The translations under genes were made by a program, and so were the position numbers. The notes beneath the pieces were generated by a model, which worked only from the letters and a program-made list of their open reading frames with translations, made no database searches and had not been told where the DNA came from. From an uncultured Bacteroidota bacterium (lineage in GTDB: Bacteria; Bacteroidota; Bacteroidia; Flavobacteriales; Flavobacteriaceae), in contig CAIMMM010000077.1 in the NCBI GenBank assembly GCA_903842575.1, forward strand, positions 1 to 44,622: a stretch of 44,622 nt of DNA, read 5' to 3'. Shown here piece after piece: positions 23,432 through 31,239 of this stretch. How positions within the stretch are numbered: the stretch's first letter is position 1; every line of letters begins with the position of its first letter.

Positions 23432-24091
23432 TTATTCTGAGATGATTTTGGGCAAATTTAAATTGAGCCATTGGTATTTAGTGATAATCATAATGTGTGT
23501 TCCGCCTGCAACTGGGATACAATTTTTAATATATTTAATTGGAAAAACCTCATCGGCATCTCCATGAATGTGAATAATAGACGGATCTATTTCTACACGT
23601 TCCCAATTTATAATTTGCTCTATAGACCAATCTAAATATACCTTATCACGTATGGAAAGAAATTTTTCATACAACTTTAAACGCTTTTTTATAATAGAGG
23701 AACCAAAGGTGTATTTCACTAATGATTCCATATTTTCAAATAATTTAGTTGGTATGAGTTTATATGCTTTGGTGGTTTTGGCAATTTTCATTCTCTTGGG
23801 TAATTCCGTGTTTGATTTTATACTGGAAATGACGATTACCTTTCTAACATTCAAAAATTGTTTCATTTCCTGAACTAAAATTCCACCGAAGGAAACACCT
23901 ATTAAAACCGCATTTTCTTCAGTTATATTGACCGCCATTCGTTGCGCATAATGCTTCAAAGTTTCATTTATATTGGGTAAAAACCATTCTAATAGATGTG
24001 TTTCAAAAATTTCATTCGGCAAATTTATTCTTTCAAAGATGGCAGAACTTGCTGCCATTCCAGGCATGAAGTAAACATGAATTTTTGTCAT
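23432..24091 (-). CDS. Alpha/beta hydrolase
   Basis: A 219-residue alpha/beta hydrolase fold protein. The nucleophile elbow GVSFGG (serine at about 66) is intact, the acid is probably in HIHGDADEVFP, and the catalytic histidine in GGTHIMI near the C-terminus. The oxyanion segment FMPGMAASS is at residues 8-16. A charged helical lid (about 95-160, KRMKIAKTTKAYKLIPTKLF) lies between the core strands. No signal peptide, so cytoplasmic. The substrate cannot be told. It precedes the MltD-like gene on the same strand, with a 48-base gap, so they may be co-transcribed, but I see no functional link. Confidence 0.85.
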   Translation of the reverse strand: MTKIHVYFMPGMAASSAIFERINLPNEIFETHLLEWFLPNINETLKHYAQRMAVNITEENAVLIGVSFGGILVQEMKQFLNVRKVIVISSIKSNTELPKRMKIAKTTKAYKLIPTKLFENMESLVKYTFGSSIIKKRLKLYEKFLSIRDKVYLDWSIEQIINWERVEIDPSIIHIHGDADEVFPIKYIKNCIPVAGGTHIMIITKYQWLNLNLPKIISE

Positions 24092-24266
24092 CTTTTTTGG
24101 TTCTGTGTTGTAACTAAAAATAATACCCTTTCACAATCGGCATTTATAAAAGTAAGTAAATTTAGGCGAAAACCAAATGGATTTTTTTAATTTAATTTTT
24201 TAATAGTATTACCTTTATAATAGTAATAGAATTCTATTGTAATTGAAACATTTAAGATAAAAAACC

Positions 24267-24297
24267 TTTGACAAACAACAAAATAGCGGTACATTTG
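24267..24297 (+). promoter_or_regulatory. Canonical Bacteroidota promoter
   Basis: TTTG at 24267-24270 and TACATTTG at 24290-24297 with exactly 19 nt between, a perfect match to the consensus. The transcript would have a leader of about 90 nt before the ATG at 24392. It lies in the otherwise empty 300-nt spacer 24092-24391. Confidence 0.85.
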
Positions 24298-24391
24298 CTG
24301 CTAGGTTTATAAAGATTCCCACTCTTAAAAAAACTACAAATCAAATTATTAATCCAGACTACTTCAAAAAGTATTACACAAATTAGATATT

Positions 24392-24694
24392 ATGGAAGTG
24401 CACGAAATCATTGCGATTAAGGACAATACCTTTGCTAGACAATTTGAAACAACGGTAAATGAAGGGCTAATTTCTGTAGAATATTCTTTTCAAGAGAAGA
24501 AAATTTTTTTAACAAAAATAAATACTCCTGATACATTTTGTGATGAGGAATTCATAAGTGATTTATTGAAATCGATAATGAATATAGCTTATGAACGCAA
24601 ATTAAAAGTGGTTCCGATTCTTCCAAAAATTGCACTTTTCTTTAGAAAAAATACTATTTATAGAGATTTATTGCCTCCAGGTATTAAAATATAA
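24392..24694 (+). CDS. Small NATD1-like (GNAT-fold) protein
   Basis: A 100-residue protein whose C-terminal half (AYERKLKVVPILPKIALFFRKN) matches the end of NATD1/YjdJ-type N-acetyltransferase-like domains, where RGLKVVPLCPxVxxFxRR is typical. The N-terminal half has the matching two-strand pattern (FETTVNEGLISVEYSFQEKKIFLTKI). The acetyl-CoA-binding R/QGxG loop expected before the central helix is absent: the sequence there is NTPDTFCDEEFISDLL. It may therefore bind CoA weakly or have lost catalysis. Monocistronic, with a perfect promoter about 95 nt upstream and a terminator 7 nt downstream. Cytoplasmic. Confidence 0.75.
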   Translation: MEVHEIIAIKDNTFARQFETTVNEGLISVEYSFQEKKIFLTKINTPDTFCDEEFISDLLKSIMNIAYERKLKVVPILPKIALFFRKNTIYRDLLPPGIKI

Positions 24695-24700
24695 TTACAC

Positions 24701-24731
24701 AAAACGTCCCAATATTCCGGGACGTTTTTTT
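24701..24731 (+). terminator. Intrinsic terminator after the NATD1-like gene
   Basis: 9-bp stem AAACGTCCC/GGGACGTTT with an 8-nt loop, then a T tract. It abuts the end of the convergent mtaB gene and may serve both, though the minus-strand T tract is short. Confidence 0.85.
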
Positions 24732-26058
24732 ATACTTCAACATTTAAAAATTCCATTCGGACGCTTCCATCCTCATCAATTTTGGTTAGATTAATTTTAT
24801 GCAAGGTATTTACCAATTCCGGGTTCCAAGGTGTTTTTACTTTGACATAATTTTCGGTAAATCCATGAATATAACCTTCTTTGTTTTCGCTTTCAAACAA
24901 TACAGTTCTATTGGCACCTATTTGGCTTTCATAAAAAGCCCTCCTTTTTTTTACGGACAACCCTCTAAGCATTTTACTTCTTTTGGAACGCACATTTGAA
25001 GGAACTATTCCATCCATTTCGGCAGCTTCGGTATTATCTCTTTCGGAATAGGTAAAAACGTGTAGGTAGGAGATATCCATCTCATTTAAAAAATGATAGG
25101 TTTCCAAGAAATGCGCATCAGTTTCTCCAGGAAAACCAACAATTACATCAACACCAATGCAAGCATGTGGCATCACTTCGCGTATTTTATTTACTCTTTC
25201 CGTATATACTTCTCTTTGATAACGACGCTTCATTAACTTTAAGATTTCATTACTTCCAGATTGCAAAGGGATATGAAAATGAGGTACAAAAGTGTTGCTT
25301 TTAGATACAAATTCTATGGTTTCATTTTTTAATAAATTGGGTTCAATAGATGATATTCTCAATCTTTCAATTCCTTCCACTTCGTCTAACGCTCTGACTA
25401 AATCCAGGAATGTGTGTTCGTGTTTTTTGTTTCCAAATTCGCCTTTTCCATAATCACCAATGTTAACACCGGTTAGCACAATTTCCTTAATTCCTTGTTG
25501 GGAGATTTCTATGGCATTTTGTAACACATTTCCCAAAGCATCACTTCTAGAAACACCTCTAGCTAATGGAATTGTACAATACGTACATTTATAATCGCAA
25601 CCGTCTTGCACTTTTAAAAAAGCCCTTGTTCTGTCTCCAATGGAATAACTTCCTACATAGAAATCGGCTTCCGAAATTTCGCAGGAATGCACTTCCCCAA
25701 AATCATTTTTGGACAAATCATTAATATAATCGGTGATTTTGAATTTTTCGGTAGCACCTAGAACTAAGTCTACGCCATCAACAGCGGCAAGTTCTTCGGG
25801 TTTTAATTGCGCATAACAACCCACGGCAGCTACAAAAGCTTTGTCGTTGCGTTTCATGGCTCTTTTTACAATGTGTCTGAATTGTTTATCGGCATTATCG
25901 GTAACCGAACAGGTGTTGATGACATAAATATCGGCGACATCTTCAAAATCGACTCTGTCAAAACCTTCGTCGGTAAAATTTCTTGCTATGGTGGATGTTT
26001 CTGAAAAATTCAGTTTGCAACCCAGCGTGTAGAACGCTACTTTTTTTTTATTTTGCAT
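24730..26058 (-). CDS. mtaB: tRNA N6-threonylcarbamoyladenosine(37) methylthiotransferase
   Basis: Radical SAM enzyme that adds the 2-methylthio group to t6A at position 37 of tRNAs. Domain order is that of MtaB/MiaB: N-terminal UPF0004 domain with three cluster cysteines (LGCKLN, NTCSVT, VGCYAQ), radical SAM core with CDYKCTYC binding the second [4Fe-4S] cluster, and a C-terminal TRAM-like region. The GCKLN and GVNIGDYG motifs are those of the MtaB branch, not MiaB or RimO. I use the ATG at 26058 (442 residues); an ATG at 26070 would add MSLF. On the minus strand it follows a GlmU-like gene by about 150 bases, with a promoter element between. Confidence 0.93.
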   Translation of the reverse strand: MQNKKKVAFYTLGCKLNFSETSTIARNFTDEGFDRVDFEDVADIYVINTCSVTDNADKQFRHIVKRAMKRNDKAFVAAVGCYAQLKPEELAAVDGVDLVLGATEKFKITDYINDLSKNDFGEVHSCEISEADFYVGSYSIGDRTRAFLKVQDGCDYKCTYCTIPLARGVSRSDALGNVLQNAIEISQQGIKEIVLTGVNIGDYGKGEFGNKKHEHTFLDLVRALDEVEGIERLRISSIEPNLLKNETIEFVSKSNTFVPHFHIPLQSGSNEILKLMKRRYQREVYTERVNKIREVMPHACIGVDVIVGFPGETDAHFLETYHFLNEMDISYLHVFTYSERDNTEAAEMDGIVPSNVRSKRSKMLRGLSVKKRRAFYESQIGANRTVLFESENKEGYIHGFTENYVKVKTPWNPELVNTLHKINLTKIDEDGSVRMEFLNVEV

Positions 26059-26102
26059 AAATAAGCTCAATTAATGAAATCGTTGTCAAAAAATTGAGTG
26101 CG

Positions 26103-26110
26103 CAAATTTA
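26103..26110 (-). promoter_or_regulatory. -7 element for mtaB
   Basis: TAAATTTG on the minus strand matches TAnnTTTG, 45 nt before the start codon. No convincing -33 element. Confidence 0.5.
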
Positions 26111-26213
26111 CAAACTAAATTTCTATTAATAAAACTGTTAAAAATAAAAGACCGCAAATTCCCAAATTGATTCCTTAATTTGAGAAATTGTGGTAGCATA
26201 AAATTGAAGTAAC

Positions 26214-27389
26214 CTACTCTTTTCTATATTTTTTAGTAATTTCAAAAACGTGTTCTAAGATTTTCGCGTCTTCTTCCATAAAATCAATATGCCTTCTACT
26301 CATCACCACTTTGGCAACTTCAAATGCTTTTTTAGTGATGTATGTTGTAAATCCTGAAGCACCACCCCAAGAAAAACTTGGCACAAAATTTCTAGGAAAA
26401 CCAGAACCAAAAATATTGGCGCTCACGCCAACAACAGTACCCGTATTGAACATGGTATTGATGCCACATTTACTATGATCACCCATCATTAATCCGCAAA
26501 ATTGCAAACCGGTCTTGGCAAAACCTTCGGTTTCGTAGCTCCACAAACGTACTTCCTCGTAGTTATTTTTTAGATTCGAATTATTACTATCGGCACCAAT
26601 ATTACACCATTCACCCAAAACGGAATTGCCTAAAAAACCATCATGTCCTTTGTTGGAAAAACCAAAAAGAACCGAATTATTTACTTCTCCTCCTATTCTA
26701 CAATGAGGGCCAACAGTTGTTGCTCCATATACTTTTGTGGCTAGTTTCACAACGGCATCTTCACACAAAGCAAAAGGCCCTCGAATAACCGAGCCTTCCA
26801 TGATTTCGGCATTTTTACCAATATAAATTGGTCCGGTAGAAGCATTTAAAGTTACAAACTCCAGCGTTGCCCCTTCTTCAATAAATATATTTTCCGGCGA
26901 AATTACGTTTACGCTTTTTGGAATAGATTGTGATGTTCTTCCTTCGGTTATTAATTCAAAATCTTCTCGTAGAGCAGCGTCATTTTTCTGAAAAATATCC
27001 CAAGTATATTCAATTTTTATACACTCTTCATTAAATTCAAGGATTTCATAGGTGTCAAAATTGACTTCCTCTTGTGTATCATTAGTATAAAAAGCAATCA
27101 CTTCATCACCCTGGAAAACCGCTTGATTTTTTTCTAAACTATTCACCATTTCAACTAAAACATCATTGGGTAAAAAAGAAGCATTGATCATCACGTTTTC
27201 TTCCATTTCTACCATGGGAAACTTAGCCGACAAATATTCTTCGGTTAAAGTTGTAGTCGTAGAACCTAAATATTTTTCCCATTTCTCACGAATGGTTAAA
27301 ATCCCAACACGAATATCGGCAACTGGTCGTGTAAATGTAAAAGGAAGTAAAGCATTGCGAACGGTACCGTCAAAAAGTATATAGTTCAT
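26214..27389 (-). CDS. GlmU-like putative sugar nucleotidyltransferase
   Basis: A 391-residue protein of the GlmU-like family common in Bacteroidota. The N-terminus MNYILFDGTVRNALLPFTFTR is a nucleotidyltransferase-like start in which PFTFTRP replaces the usual GGxGTRLxP loop. The C-terminal half (about 185-370) shows left-handed beta-helix hexapeptide features (GPIYIGKNAEIMEGSVIRGPF, ALCEDAVVKLATKVYGATTVGP), followed by FSNKGHDGFLGNSVLGEWCNIGADS, typical of this group. True GlmU makes UDP-GlcNAc; here the altered loop and long inserted middle mean that the substrate is uncertain. Downstream of rpmE2 on the same strand, but separated by a terminator, with its own -7 element. Confidence 0.8.
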   Translation of the reverse strand: MNYILFDGTVRNALLPFTFTRPVADIRVGILTIREKWEKYLGSTTTTLTEEYLSAKFPMVEMEENVMINASFLPNDVLVEMVNSLEKNQAVFQGDEVIAFYTNDTQEEVNFDTYEILEFNEECIKIEYTWDIFQKNDAALREDFELITEGRTSQSIPKSVNVISPENIFIEEGATLEFVTLNASTGPIYIGKNAEIMEGSVIRGPFALCEDAVVKLATKVYGATTVGPHCRIGGEVNNSVLFGFSNKGHDGFLGNSVLGEWCNIGADSNNSNLKNNYEEVRLWSYETEGFAKTGLQFCGLMMGDHSKCGINTMFNTGTVVGVSANIFGSGFPRNFVPSFSWGGASGFTTYITKKAFEVAKVVMSRRHIDFMEEDAKILEHVFEITKKYRKE

Positions 27390-27417
27390 TTTGGTTGAGC
27401 GTTTTGTATTGTGAGTT

Positions 27418-27425
27418 CAAAGTTA
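27418..27425 (-). promoter_or_regulatory. -7 element for the GlmU-like gene
   Basis: TAACTTTG on the minus strand matches TAnnTTTG, about 30 nt before the start codon; a TTG about 22 nt further upstream is a possible -33. Confidence 0.5.
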
Positions 27426-27451
27426 CAAAGTTTATTTAATATTAAATCAAT

Positions 27452-27484
27452 AAAAAAAACCACCTCGCCTTGACGAGATGGTTT
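27452..27484 (-). terminator. Intrinsic terminator after rpmE2
   Basis: Stem AAACCATCTCG/CGAGGTGGTTT on the minus strand (one mismatch), 6-nt loop, then a T8 tract. Confidence 0.88.
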
Positions 27485-27509
27485 ACTATAAATTGAAACA
27501 CTTAAAATA

Positions 27510-27761
27510 TTATTTTGCGTGTTTTGCGTATTTTGTTTTAAATTTATCAATACGTCCTGCTGTATCAATAAGTTTAGATTTACCTGTGTAAAAAGGGTGA
27601 GACGTTCTAGAAATCTCCATTTTGAAAACTGGATATTCAACACCTTCGTGTGTGATGGTTTCTTTTGTTTCTACTGTAGATTTAGAGATAAAAACATCTT
27701 CATTGGACATGTCTTTAAAAGCAACTAATCTGTAATTTTCTGGGTGAATTCCTTTTTTCAT
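27510..27761 (-). CDS. rpmE2: 50S ribosomal protein L31 type B
   Basis: An 83-residue L31 of the type B class: begins MKKGIHPENYRLVAFKDMSN, has FKMEISRTSHPFYTGKSKLIDTAGRIDKF, and lacks the four zinc-binding cysteines of type A L31. Such forms replace the zinc-containing L31 in zinc shortage in some bacteria, but in Flavobacteriaceae the type B form is often the only L31. Monocistronic, with promoter and terminator both visible. No Zur-like palindrome is seen upstream, so zinc control is not supported by this sequence. Confidence 0.96.
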   Translation of the reverse strand: MKKGIHPENYRLVAFKDMSNEDVFISKSTVETKETITHEGVEYPVFKMEISRTSHPFYTGKSKLIDTAGRIDKFKTKYAKHAK

Positions 27762-27865
27762 TTTTGTAAATCTTTATTTGTTATGAGGTAGTTTGTTTTG
27801 ATGCTTTAGTTCTAAAGGTATCGACACGCTACAACTTTTAATTCTTATTATTTTTATTAAGAGTG

Positions 27866-27895
27866 CAAATTTACATCTTTTTTTTTGAAATCAAA
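27866..27895 (-). promoter_or_regulatory. Promoter of rpmE2
   Basis: On the minus strand TTTG (27895-27892), 18 nt, TAAATTTG (27873-27866). The leader to the ATG at 27761 would be about 95-100 nt. Confidence 0.7.
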
Positions 27896-27953
27896 TCAAT
27901 ATGTAACTTTTTTTAAATGTTTCGCACTTATTACATAGTAATAACAGATTTAC

Positions 27954-27961
27954 TATATTTG
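27954..27961 (+). promoter_or_regulatory. -7 element for the DUF4199/glycosyltransferase operon
   Basis: TATATTTG matches TAnnTTTG, 24 nt before the ATG at 27986. No -33 TTTG at the usual distance. Confidence 0.55.
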
Positions 27962-27985
27962 TTAATTAATTAAAACAAAAAAATC

Positions 27986-28516
27986 ATGAATGAAATTATT
28001 AAGAAAAACGGAATTATGTTTGGAGTTGTTATTGGATTATTTTCAGTACTCGTTACAACTTTAATTTACACAATTGATTTAAATCTATTCACATCCTGGT
28101 GGATTGGTATTTTAAACATCTTAATTTATATTTCAATAAGTATTTATCTTTTGGTTAAAACAAAAAAAGAACTAAAAGGCATATTCTCTTTTAAAGAAGT
28201 ATTCACTACTTATTTTATCTCAGTCGTAATTGGCATATTGATATCAACTGTTTTCAACATCATCTTATTTAATTTTATTGATCCTGCTGCAAAAGATACT
28301 ATTAAAGAGTTATCCATTAAATTTGCAGTTGAAATGATGCAAAAATTTAACGCTCCATCCGATTCAATTAATCAAGCTATTAAAGACATGCAAGCCAATG
28401 ATCAATTTTCTATTGGTCAACTATTAAAAGGAGCCGTTTTCAGTATATTATTCAGTTCTGTTTTAGGATTAATATTAGGGGCAATCTTTAAATCAAAACC
28501 ATCTGAAAGAGTATAG
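27986..28516 (+). CDS. DUF4199 family membrane protein
   Basis: A 176-residue inner-membrane protein with four hydrophobic helices at about 10-30, 36-56, 73-97 and 149-168 and a soluble helical loop of about 50 residues (PAAKDTIKELSIKFAVEMMQKF) between the third and fourth. This is the DUF4199 pattern, known mainly from Bacteroidota. Function unknown. Its stop codon is directly followed by the start of a glycosyltransferase gene (no intervening base), a pairing that suggests a role in the same glycosylation or lipid step. First gene of a five-gene plus-strand run. Confidence 0.85.
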   Translation: MNEIIKKNGIMFGVVIGLFSVLVTTLIYTIDLNLFTSWWIGILNILIYISISIYLLVKTKKELKGIFSFKEVFTTYFISVVIGILISTVFNIILFNFIDPAAKDTIKELSIKFAVEMMQKFNAPSDSINQAIKDMQANDQFSIGQLLKGAVFSILFSSVLGLILGAIFKSKPSERV

Positions 28517-29473
28517 ATGAATCTAACCATTTTAATTCCACTTCTCAACGAAAAGGAATCCTTACCCGAATTACACCAATGGATTGTCAAGGTAATGACA
28601 ACTCACAATTATTCGTATGAAATCCTCTTTGTTGATGATGGCAGTACGGATGAATCGTGGCAAATTATTGAGCAACTTTCCAAAGAAAATCTAGCAGTTA
28701 AAGGGATTCGTTTCCAAAGAAATTTTGGGAAATCACAAGCGCTTCATGCGGGTTTTGCAAAAGCACAAGGTGACGTTATTATTACCATGGATGCCGATTT
28801 ACAAGACAGCCCCGATGAAATTCCGGAATTATATAACATGGTAATGGATGGCGATTTCGATTTGGTATCGGGCTGGAAAAAGAAAAGGTACGATTCGGTC
28901 ATGTTTAAAAATTTACCTTCCAAATTATTCAATTGGGCTGCCCGAAGAACTTCAGGAGTTTATTTGAATGATTTTAATTGTGGCTTGAAAGCCTACAAAA
29001 ATGATGTTATTAAAAACATTGAGGTTTCGGGAGAAATGCACCGCTATATTCCTGTCTTGGCAAAGAATGCTGGTTTCTCAAAAATTGGAGAAAAAGTGGT
29101 TAAGCATCAAGCCCGAAAATATGGCGAATCAAAATTTGGCGTGAGCCGATTTATTAATGGCTTTTTAGATTTAATTACCATTTGGTTTTTGTCTCGATAT
29201 GGCAAAAGACCGATGCATCTTTTTGGCGCTTTTGGTGTTTTAATGTTCATCATTGGATTTTTAGCTACCGGATTTATCATCACATTGAAATTGATAAAAT
29301 TATATTCGGGCTTACCCACTATTTTAGTTACTGAAAATCCTTTATTTTATATTGCTTTAACCACTATGATTATAGGAACGCAATTGTTCTTAGCTGGCTT
29401 TTTAGGCGAAATCATTCTTCGAACCAAGAACAATGAAGAACGGTATAAAATTGCTAAAGAAGTGAATTTATAA
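28517..29473 (+). CDS. Glycosyltransferase family 2, polyprenyl-phosphate type
   Basis: A 318-residue membrane-bound glycosyltransferase like polyprenyl-phosphate mannose or glucose transferases (DPM1/GtrB/YfdH type). The GT-A domain (1-225) begins MNLTILIPLLNEKESLPEL, with nucleotide-binding DDGSTD at about 42-47 and the metal-binding DADLQD at about 93-98. Two C-terminal transmembrane helices at about 234-255 and 277-300 tie it to the inner membrane. It probably transfers a sugar from a nucleotide donor to undecaprenyl phosphate. Placed between DUF4199 and a phosphohexomutase that could supply its sugar-1-phosphate precursor. Confidence 0.9.
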   Translation: MNLTILIPLLNEKESLPELHQWIVKVMTTHNYSYEILFVDDGSTDESWQIIEQLSKENLAVKGIRFQRNFGKSQALHAGFAKAQGDVIITMDADLQDSPDEIPELYNMVMDGDFDLVSGWKKKRYDSVMFKNLPSKLFNWAARRTSGVYLNDFNCGLKAYKNDVIKNIEVSGEMHRYIPVLAKNAGFSKIGEKVVKHQARKYGESKFGVSRFINGFLDLITIWFLSRYGKRPMHLFGAFGVLMFIIGFLATGFIITLKLIKLYSGLPTILVTENPLFYIALTTMIIGTQLFLAGFLGEIILRTKNNEERYKIAKEVNL

Positions 29474-29511
29474 ACCAGAATTAACAACTTTGGTCAATCA
29501 AAAATAATAAC

Positions 29512-31239
29512 ATGCATATCGAACAAAATATTTTAGACAAAGTAAACGAGTGGTTAACACCAACATTTGATAAAAAAACACAAGACCAAATTATAGAAAT
29601 GATGACTTCTTCTCCAAAAAATCTGGAAGAGAGTTTTTATAAAAATTTGGAATTTGGAACAGGTGGAATGCGAGGAATTATGGGTGTTGGAACCAACCGT
29701 ATCAATAAGTATACTTTGGGAAAAAACACACAAGGCTTGTCCAATTATTTAAAGAAATCGTTTTCAAACGAGCAAATAAAAGTTGCCATTGCCTACGATT
29801 GCCGTCACAATAGCGATACATTAGCCAAAGTGGTTGCTGATGTTTTTTCAGCCAACGGAATAAAAGTCTATTTGTTTTCGGATATGCGTCCAACACCCGA
29901 ATTATCATTTGCCGTTAGATACTTGAATTGTCATGCCGGAATTGTATTGACGGCTTCCCACAATCCCCCGGAATACAATGGCTACAAAGTGTATTGGCAA
30001 GATGGCGGACAATTAGTTCCACCAGATGATAAAAATATCGTTACGGGAATTGATCATTTAAAATACGACGAAATTAAATTCAATGCCAACGAAAATTTAA
30101 TCGAATACATTGACGTCACTATTGATAACGCATTCATTACTTCTACTATAGAAAATGCAAGTTTTGCTACTTCGGCGAAAGCCAAAGAGAATCTAAAAAT
30201 TGTCTATACATCCTTACATGGAACTTCCATAAAAATAGTTCCTGCGGTTTTAGCAAAAGCAGGTTATACGGATATAAATATTGTTCCCGAACAAGCAGAA
30301 CCCAATGGGGATTTCCCAACTGTTATTTCTCCAAATCCTGAAGAGCCGGAAGCATTAACTTTGGCTTTGGCTTTGGCGGATAAACTAAATGCAGATATCG
30401 TTTTTGGAACCGACCCGGATAGCGACAGATTAGGCGTTGCTGTTAGAAACAATCAAGGAAAAATGCAGTTATTGAATGGGAATCAAACTATGGTTGTCAT
30501 GACACATTATCTTTTGGAACAGTGGAAAAAAGCAGGAAAAATTGATGGCAAACAGTTCATTGGTTCGACTATAGTTTCTACACCGATGATGTTGGAATTA
30601 GCATCTGCCTATAATGTAGAATGCAAAGTGGGTTTAACCGGTTTTAAATGGATTGCCAAGTTTATACGAGATTTTCCACAACAAAAATTTATTGGTGGCG
30701 GAGAAGAAAGTTTTGGTTTCATGGTTGGTGATGCAGTTCGCGATAAAGATGCAGTTGGTGCCATTTTATTAATGTGTGAAATTGCAGCACAAGCTAAGGA
30801 AAAAGGGAGTTCGGTATACAAAGAATTGGAACAAATGTATGTGGATTTTGGTTTCTACAAAGAGCATTTGATTTCTATTACCAAGAAAGGAATTGAAGGC
30901 GCGAATGAAATTAAACAAATGATGGTGGGCATGCGTGAAAAACCCGTTGCCGAAATCAATGGACAACGCGTTATTATGTTGGAAGATTATCAAAATTCAA
31001 CCGCTAAAAATTTATTGACTAACAAAATAGAACCGTTAACTGTACCCAAATCGGATGTGCTGATTTATTATTTGGAAGATGGCTCCAAAATTTGTGCGCG
31101 CCCAAGTGGCACAGAACCTAAAATAAAATTCTACTTTAGTGTGAATGTGGCAATCGAAAGTTTGAAAGATATTCCCCAAGCAGAAGGAATATTGGACGCA
31201 AAAATTGCGACAATAATTAAAGAAATGCAATTAAACTAA
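29512..31239 (+). CDS. Phosphoglucomutase/phosphomannomutase family phospho-sugar mutase
   Basis: A 575-residue alpha-D-phosphohexomutase that interconverts sugar-6- and sugar-1-phosphates. All four signature loops are present: catalytic phosphoserine in TASHNPPEYNGYKVY at about 145-159, metal-binding DPDSDRLG at about 300-307, sugar-binding GGEESFGFMVG at about 395-405, and phosphate-binding RPSGTEPKIKFY at about 528-539. Length and sequence fit the PgcA/PGM2-like branch that acts on glucose, but mannose specificity is not excluded. Its stop codon overlaps the start of the ABC exporter by one base, so the genes are translationally linked. Confidence 0.92.
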   Translation: MHIEQNILDKVNEWLTPTFDKKTQDQIIEMMTSSPKNLEESFYKNLEFGTGGMRGIMGVGTNRINKYTLGKNTQGLSNYLKKSFSNEQIKVAIAYDCRHNSDTLAKVVADVFSANGIKVYLFSDMRPTPELSFAVRYLNCHAGIVLTASHNPPEYNGYKVYWQDGGQLVPPDDKNIVTGIDHLKYDEIKFNANENLIEYIDVTIDNAFITSTIENASFATSAKAKENLKIVYTSLHGTSIKIVPAVLAKAGYTDINIVPEQAEPNGDFPTVISPNPEEPEALTLALALADKLNADIVFGTDPDSDRLGVAVRNNQGKMQLLNGNQTMVVMTHYLLEQWKKAGKIDGKQFIGSTIVSTPMMLELASAYNVECKVGLTGFKWIAKFIRDFPQQKFIGGGEESFGFMVGDAVRDKDAVGAILLMCEIAAQAKEKGSSVYKELEQMYVDFGFYKEHLISITKKGIEGANEIKQMMVGMREKPVAEINGQRVIMLEDYQNSTAKNLLTNKIEPLTVPKSDVLIYYLEDGSKICARPSGTEPKIKFYFSVNVAIESLKDIPQAEGILDAKIATIIKEMQLN

